Assembly: GCA_035542775.1 (NCBI GenBank)
Contig: DATKKX010000007.1
Location: forward strand, 1-11,229
Direction of reading: 5' to 3'
Length of the DNA: 11,229 bases
From: DATKKX01 sp035542775
GTDB taxonomy: Bacteria > Planctomycetota > Phycisphaerae > UBA1845 > UTPLA1
In this document: positions 7,663-11,229 of the stretch, piece after piece
How the letters are laid out: the number at the start of each line of letters is the position of its first letter
Position numbering within the stretch: position 1 is the first letter of the stretch
Position numbers and translations under genes: made by a program
The notes under the pieces: model-generated
What the model was told of the DNA's origin: nothing
What the model saw: the letters and a program-made list of their open reading frames with translations, nothing else
Database searches by the model: none

Positions 7663-8559
7663 TCAGTGCCTATGCGTTCCGTGTGCTTCATGCTCCTCTG
7701 CAGGCGCTGTCTCGTGCTCCTCGTGATGAATGTTCACGGCCTGCCCGATGAACACACAGCTGAGGAACGTGAAGATGAACGCCTGTAGAAAGGCGACGAA
7801 TAATTCCAGTCCGTTGATGGCGACGCTGCCGAGCACCACCGGCAAGGCGATCGCGAAACCTGTAGCCGCGCTGGCGGCGCCCGCCATGGCGATGAAGCTG
7901 ACCAGGATCGCCAGCAGGATGTGCCCGGCGCACATGTTGGCGAACAATCGGATGCACAGCGCGAAGGATTTGGCGGCCAGACCAACGCATTCCAGGAATG
8001 CGATCAAAACGTTGATGGGGAAGGGCCCGATGAAAAAGTGCTTGATGAATCTCATGCCGTGCAGGCGGAGGCCGTTGCCCCAGATCATGAGGAAAGTGAC
8101 GGCCGCCAGAGTGCCGGTGACCCAGATATTGCCGGTGGCCGTTCCGTATATAGGCCGGCCGAAAATCGCCTTGGAGATTGGCTGGAGCGGCAGGAGCCCG
8201 AGGAGGTTGCACGTCAAAATAAAGAAAAATACAGTCCAAATATATGAGATAAAGCGATCGGTGTAAGGGCCGAAGTGCTGAGATGCGATCTTATCTCTCA
8301 GGAATTCACATATCAGCTCGATCAGATTGCCCATTCCTCTGGGCGCCAACTGGTTGACCTCGTCGCCTGTGCGGCGCGGCCGCACCCATATTGGGAGAAA
8401 AAGCATGAGGAGCACTGCTGCCACCATGAGCATGATGATGTGGTTGGAGAGCAGGGTGCATTGGCGGAGATAGCCTTGCCCCGCGTTGATGGTGACCCAG
8501 GGATGGTCAGCCACATGCGAGATCGGATTATCGCCGGAGGCCAGGAGAAAGAAGTTCAT
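7663..8559 (-). CDS. atpB: Fo ATP synthase subunit a
   Basis: Integral stator subunit that forms the two ion half-channels against the c ring. It has 298 residues. The essential arginine is R204 in SFALCIRLFANMCAGH (198-213), and the last membrane helix carries LELFVAFLQAFIFTFLS (251-267). At the positions of E. coli E219 and H245 this protein has H213 and E251 or E252 (ELF), the reciprocal swap found in many bacterial and mitochondrial a subunits. The C-terminus is a His/Glu-rich tail (HHEEHETAPAEEHEAHGTHR, 278-297) of unknown role. Its ATG overlaps the upstream atpI-like stop (ATGA), and 57 bases separate it from atpE. Confidence 0.96.
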   Translation of the reverse strand: MNFFLLASGDNPISHVADHPWVTINAGQGYLRQCTLLSNHIIMLMVAAVLLMLFLPIWVRPRRTGDEVNQLAPRGMGNLIELICEFLRDKIASQHFGPYTDRFISYIWTVFFFILTCNLLGLLPLQPISKAIFGRPIYGTATGNIWVTGTLAAVTFLMIWGNGLRLHGMRFIKHFFIGPFPINVLIAFLECVGLAAKSFALCIRLFANMCAGHILLAILVSFIAMAGAASAATGFAIALPVVLGSVAINGLELFVAFLQAFIFTFLSCVFIGQAVNIHHEEHETAPAEEHEAHGTHRH

Positions 8560-8969
8560 AACCGCTTATCGAGCGTTTTGCTCCAATAGATAAAGGCCCA
8601 GGTCTCGACTTTGATCAGCACGACGTACGTAATGGCCAGCCAGATCAGGAAGGCGGACCGGCTCGTCAAGTTGTGCCATACAATTACCGTTGCAACGGCT
8701 GCCGTCAACAGAAATCGAGCCGCTGCCGCCAACAGGCCGACACGAAGGCGAGCAGGCTTCCCAACCGTGGTCATTCGCCACAGGGCGGGGATCAACGTGA
8801 CATAGACCGCCGCGAGCACGGCGCTTTGAGCCACAATCATGGCTTGAGGGCCACGAGGTCCAGCGAGGGATCGTGTTGGGAAATAACCTGCCGCGGCCAG
8901 CGCGATTCCGGCCAATACAGGCAGGAGCAGGAGTCGGGCGGCCACCGGTGGGAATCTGGGAGTCTGCAT
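8556..8969 (-). CDS. atpI: AtpI-like ATP synthase accessory membrane protein
   Basis: A 137-residue protein with four predicted membrane segments (about 11-29, 42-64, 78-97, 105-121) and a basic C-terminus. Length, topology, the late KVETWAFIYW stretch and the position directly before the a-subunit gene fit the AtpI / ATP synthase I-chain family. Members of that family assist c-ring assembly and, with AtpZ, have been linked to Mg/Ca transport in Bacillus. Sequence conservation in this family is low, so the assignment rests largely on context and topology. The ATG at 8969 lacks an obvious ribosome site. The frame is open upstream without another standard start. The stop overlaps the atpB start. 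Confidence 0.75.
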   Translation of the reverse strand: MQTPRFPPVAARLLLLPVLAGIALAAAGYFPTRSLAGPRGPQAMIVAQSAVLAAVYVTLIPALWRMTTVGKPARLRVGLLAAAARFLLTAAVATVIVWHNLTSRSAFLIWLAITYVVLIKVETWAFIYWSKTLDKRL

Positions 8970-9051
8970 CGCAGTCTCGATCAGGGGGGCGCGGCGTCGA
9001 GAGGAGGCATCGGCCCCGCCGGCAGGAGTCGCAGTTCCAGCATGATGTCTC

Positions 9052-9333
9052 TTAGTCAGGCTCGCTGCCGCTGCCGCTGCTCCCGGGGGGCCGGCGATCT
9101 CGATCTATGTCACGGAGCACCCCGTGGACCCAGCGGCGGATCAGATTGTACAGGCCGCCGACGATGCCGATTCCGGCACAAATCAGCAGGCCCCAGGGGT
9201 CGGTTCCGAACCGGCGGTCAATCCAATAGCCCAGCAGACAAGCTCCGGCCAGCGTTGCGGCGAGCTCCACGCCGGCACTCGCCAGCCGCATGGCCGTCGG
9301 CATCCCCGGCTTCGATGGCTTCGGAGTGCTCAC
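9052..9333 (-). CDS. atpZ: AtpZ-like ATP synthase accessory protein (ATPase_gene1 family)
   Basis: A small 93-residue protein with two membrane segments (about 19-37 and 48-66). Between them is the family signature GYWIDRRFGTDPWGLL (35-50), and GIVGGLYNLIR follows (56-66). This matches the two-helix proteins that open many atp operons (AtpZ, or AtpQ in N-type operons). In Bacillus, AtpZ acts with AtpI. The first start in frame is GTG at 9333, with a purine-rich GGCGAGGCGAGGG stretch upstream. ATG codons at 9303 and 9291 are alternatives that keep both helices. The tail (PPGSSGSGSEPD) is low-complexity. It is the first gene of the operon. Confidence 0.8.
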   Translation of the reverse strand: MSTPKPSKPGMPTAMRLASAGVELAATLAGACLLGYWIDRRFGTDPWGLLICAGIGIVGGLYNLIRRWVHGVLRDIDRDRRPPGSSGSGSEPD

Positions 9334-9492
9334 TCAGACGACGCCCTCGCCTCGCCCATGGCCTGTCGGAGTCCTCTTCTTCGGGTTCGCGTTCGATCGT
9401 GCATGCTCGACGAGAATGGCCGCTTCGCCGAATCGCAGGGCCGGTAGAGTCGCCGAGCTTCGCCGCAAGTCTTTCTGTTCCCGCAGAATTGC

Positions 9493-9963
9493 CTAGTCGG
9501 GCGCCGTTCCGGCTTCGCCAAGCTCGTCCATGTAGTCAATATCACGGTCCAATTGGTCCTGGACCTGGCGGACTCGCAGCAGGGTCCTGACGCGAGCCAG
9601 TAGATCGAGGCGGTTGACAGGTTTCGTGATAAAGTCGTTGGTGCCGACCTCGACGGCTCGTTCGATATCGCCGGTCTCGTGCAGGGCCGTAATCATGATG
9701 ACCGGTATATCCTTGGTGGCGGGATCAGCCTTGAGTTTCTTACACACCTCGTACCCGCTCATTTTCGGCATCATGATGTCGAGGAGGATGAGGTCGGGCT
9801 TTTCTGACTCCACCAGGGCGAGGGCCTGGCGGCCGTCCGAAGCGGCTATCGTCCGGACGCCTTCCAGCTCCTCCATGTAGGCCTCCAGGAGTTCACGGTT
9901 TTGCACGTTGTCATCCACCACCAGGATCTTGCTGGGTGGCAGGGGCTGGTCGTTGCTGGTCAC
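9493..9963 (-). CDS. single-domain response regulator (CheY-like receiver)
   Basis: A phosphorelay receiver of about 156 residues with no DNA-binding or enzymatic output domain. From the GTG at 9963 the acidic pair is D17-D18 (KILVVDDN), the phosphoacceptor is D62 (LILLDIMMPKMSG), the switch threonine is T92 (VIMITAL) and the conserved lysine is K114 (FITKPV). All are present, so it should be phosphorylatable. After the receiver comes an amphipathic helix (LLARVRTLLRVRQVQDQLDR, 121-140) of the sort that links PleD-like receivers to output domains, but the protein stops soon after. I prefer the GTG start: AAAGG lies 11 bases upstream, and residues added by the ATG at 10020 would be encoded by an intergenic inverted repeat. 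It lies upstream of the atp operon on the same strand, 159 bases away; its kinase and partner are unknown. Confidence 0.9.
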   Translation of the reverse strand: MTSNDQPLPPSKILVVDDNVQNRELLEAYMEELEGVRTIAASDGRQALALVESEKPDLILLDIMMPKMSGYEVCKKLKADPATKDIPVIMITALHETGDIERAVEVGTNDFITKPVNRLDLLARVRTLLRVRQVQDQLDRDIDYMDELGEAGTAPD

Positions 9964-9997
9964 GGTTCTATCCGCCTTTCGCTTTTGGAACAGGCCA

Positions 9998-10132
9998 TCA
10001 CCACGGAGACCCGGAGACACGGAGAAGAAGAGAGGAAGGATGAAAGTGCGGGCTTGCCCACATACACCATGGTCAGCTCAGCTTTGTCGCACATCCTTCG
10101 ACCTTCCTCCGTGCTTTGGGGACTTCGTGGCG
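9998..10132. repeat. imperfect inverted repeat, MITE- or REP-like
   Basis: The left arm (9998-10042) begins TCACCACGGAGACCCGGAGA and ends GAGGAAGGATG. The right arm (10092-10132) read in reverse complement gives CGCCACGAAGTCCCC, then AGCACGGAGGAAGG and GAAGGATG. The arms are about 41-45 bases, match imperfectly and are separated by 49 bases. The purine-rich CACGGAGACACGGAG type of sequence is common between genes in some environmental bacterial genomes, from general recollection. It could fold into a long hairpin, or be a decayed non-autonomous element. Confidence 0.55.
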
Positions 10133-10463
10133 AGTATTCCGGCTTCCGAAATTACACGCGGCCAATCTTCGCGAGTGGAGATGATAACGACGAATGGCTG
10201 AGCGGCCAACCAGCCGGGCATTGGTGCTGACATTAGCGGACTCTGGGGTAGCACTGGTTAGCGAGCTTAGTCGGGTCGTGGGTGGAAAACTCGTATGCAG
10301 GCCCTGAAACTCAACAGGGCGGCAGGGGCGTGGGGTACTCAACCCGGGCGTCGTATCGCAATGTCAAAGGCCGGTAGGGCGACACAAAGGGCTGCTTGCT
10401 TTTTCACCTACTCCGAGCTGCCTTTTGCAGCAATCTGGGAGAAACCGACTATCCGTGTTTGAC

Positions 10464-10516
10464 GGGCTGTGTGCCAAGCTGTACACTGTCTGTCCTAAAG
10501 GGCTGGGTGCCAAGCT
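10464..10516 (+). repeat. short direct repeat, 36-base period
   Basis: GGGCTGTGTGCCAAGCT (10464-10480) recurs as GGGCTGGGTGCCAAGCT (10500-10516) with one mismatch in 17. In both copies the repeat is followed a little later by TGTCC. No protein or known RNA motif explains it. Confidence 0.5.
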
Positions 10517-10587
10517 TGTTTGTCCGGTTGCTGGAGGGGTGCGTTGCAGATCGCATATTCACACTCCGGCTAATTCACTTCCTCATC

Positions 10588-10593
10588 AAGGAG
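10588..10593 (+). promoter_or_regulatory. ribosome binding site of the Ig-repeat gene
   Basis: AAGGAG lies 8 bases before the ATG at 10602. It is a near-ideal Shine-Dalgarno match and selects this start over the GTG at 10668. Confidence 0.7.
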
Positions 10594-10601
10594 TCATCGC
10601 C

Positions 10602-11229
10602 ATGGCGAGAGACATACCAATTTCCAAGTCGTGTTTGGTTGCAGGGGCTGTGGTTCTAACCTCGCTCGTGGTAAAGCGTCGGCGGACTAGTGTCTTTTTT
10701 GTGGTCGCCGCGGCCGCTTGCGCGTTCCTTTCGCCGCTGGGGCAAGATGCCGTCTTCGGCCAGTGCAGCGGTCCGCCAACCATTACCGGCCCCTCGGACG
10801 CCGTGGCGTGCGACGGCGATACAGCGACGTTTACGGTTGTCACGACCGATGTGAATCTTACTTATCAATGGCAGGTCAGCGTCGGCGGAGGGGCCTTCGG
10901 CGACATCTTCGGCGAGACCTTGGCATCTTACACCACGGGCGTGTTGGTTCCTGGCGATGACGGCAACCAGTACCAGTGCGTGGTCACCTGCTCCGATGAC
11001 GGTTCCTCGGCGACCAGCGCTGCCGCGACTTTGACGGTGAAGGCGAACACGGACATTACGACCGAACCCATGGATGCCACGGCATGTGAGTTCGGCACGG
11101 CCAATTTCACTGTGGCCGCGACGGGTGTGAACCTCAGCTATCAATGGCAGTTGAGCACCGACGGTGGCTCGACCTTCAACGATGTCAGCACCGGAACCGG
11201 GGGGACCTCGGCTTCTTACACCACGGCGG
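10602..11229 (+). CDS. secreted Ig-like repeat protein (5' part, continues past the window)
   Basis: The frame is open from the ATG at 10602 to the window end (209 codons visible, no stop). The N-terminus is unusual: a first hydrophobic stretch (SCLVAGAVVLTSLVV, 10-24), then KRRR and a second one (TSVFFVVAAAACAFLSPLG, 29-47), with a likely cleavage near VFGQ (51-54). A GTG at residue 23 would give a textbook signal peptide but has no ribosome site. The mature part shows two Ig-like units. The first has ACDGDTATFTV, NLTYQWQVS and YQCVVTC; the second has ACEFGTANFTVAATGVNLSY, then QWQLS, and is cut off at SYTT. Core Trp and paired Cys fit an Ig fold. Such repeats occur in large surface or secreted adhesion-like proteins; the specific role is unknown. 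Confidence 0.85.
   Translation, partial: MARDIPISKSCLVAGAVVLTSLVVKRRRTSVFFVVAAAACAFLSPLGQDAVFGQCSGPPTITGPSDAVACDGDTATFTVVTTDVNLTYQWQVSVGGGAFGDIFGETLASYTTGVLVPGDDGNQYQCVVTCSDDGSSATSAAATLTVKANTDITTEPMDATACEFGTANFTVAATGVNLSYQWQLSTDGGSTFNDVSTGTGGTSASYTTA

Larger units (their letters stand above)
273..9333 (-). other. F1Fo ATP synthase operon (atpZ-I-B-E-F-H-A-[GT]-G-D)
   Basis: Ten same-strand genes are packed together. Spacings in order of transcription are 82, -4, 57, 94, 19, -4, 6, -8 and 29 bases. Eight are recognised ATP synthase subunits or assembly and accessory proteins in the usual order I-B-E-F-H-A-G-D. One (4241-2649) is foreign to the pathway, and the expected atpC after atpD is missing. 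The promoter most likely lies in the 159 bases upstream (9334-9492), between this operon and the response regulator gene. I could not pick a confident -35/-10 pair there. Read-through from the response regulator gene is also possible. Confidence 0.85.
9964..10601. other. divergent intergenic region without a supported gene
   Basis: About 640 bases between the minus-strand response regulator and the plus-strand Ig-repeat gene, so promoters for both probably lie here. It holds an imperfect inverted repeat (9998-10132), a pair of related 17-base direct repeats (10464-10516) and small stem-loops, for example GCTGC/GCAGC at 10417-10431. Short frames here (10073-10342 minus, 10396-10659 plus) have no coding character. 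I saw no tRNA, no known riboswitch core and no convincing -35/-10 pair. Confidence 0.6.

Noticed and set aside
273..9333. A Na+-translocating N-type ATPase operon, suggested by the AtpZ/AtpQ-like and AtpI/AtpR-like genes.
   Set aside because: N-type operons begin with beta and epsilon and lack delta. Here the order is the ordinary I-B-E-F-H-A-G-D, delta is present, and the c subunit lacks the sodium-site residues.
9330..9545. A 71-codon minus-strand frame between the response regulator and atpZ.
   Set aside because: Arg/Ser/Thr-rich, overlaps the response regulator end and the atpZ start, and has no recognisable features. The stretch is better read as a leader or promoter region.
8673..9590. 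A 305-codon plus-strand frame across atpI, atpZ and the upstream gap.
   Set aside because: Ser/Arg/Gly-rich with no domain, and it spans two supported minus-strand genes and their intergenic gaps.
10396..10659. An 87-codon plus-strand frame before the Ig-repeat gene.
   Set aside because: It overlaps the ribosome site and start of the better-supported gene, contains the 36-base-period repeat, and has no ribosome site or recognisable domain.

Overview
The window is GC-rich bacterial DNA dominated by one minus-strand F-type ATP synthase (F1Fo) operon. Read in the direction of transcription (right to left) the order is: AtpZ-like protein (9333-9052), AtpI-like protein (8969-8556), a (8559-7663), c (7605-7219), b (7124-6534), delta (6514-5900), alpha (5903-4248), a polytopic GT-C-type glycosyltransferase-like protein (4241-2649), gamma (2656-1763) and beta (1733-273). 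Four-base ATGA overlaps join AtpI to a and delta to alpha, and the glycosyltransferase-like gene and gamma overlap by 8 bases, so the block looks like one transcription unit.

Three things set this operon apart. A 530-residue membrane glycosyltransferase-like gene sits between alpha and gamma. The epsilon gene (atpC), which normally follows beta, is absent: beta ends 49 bases from a convergent gene. The alpha subunit has an extra segment of about 45 residues in its nucleotide-binding domain, and both the b and c subunits begin with signal-peptide-like extensions. The ion-binding site of the c subunit looks like the proton type, which is an inference.

Upstream of the operon (9963-9493, same strand) is a single-domain response regulator with all receiver residues present. 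It is followed by 159 bases that probably carry the operon promoter, although I could not identify a convincing one. Between the response regulator and the right-hand gene lies about 640 bases of non-coding DNA with an imperfect inverted repeat and a short direct repeat. From 10602 to the window end, on the plus strand, is the start of a secreted protein with Ig-like repeats; its reading frame is still open at the edge. At the left edge (2-223, plus strand) is the 3' end of an unrecognised gene converging on the beta gene.

The organism is most likely an environmental bacterium of the Planctomycetota or a related lineage. This is an inference from signal-peptide-bearing b and c subunits, a long-leader secreted Ig-repeat protein, a purine-rich intergenic repeat of the 'CCACGGAGACACGGAG' kind, and an alpha-subunit insertion. 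None of these is decisive without a phylogeny.
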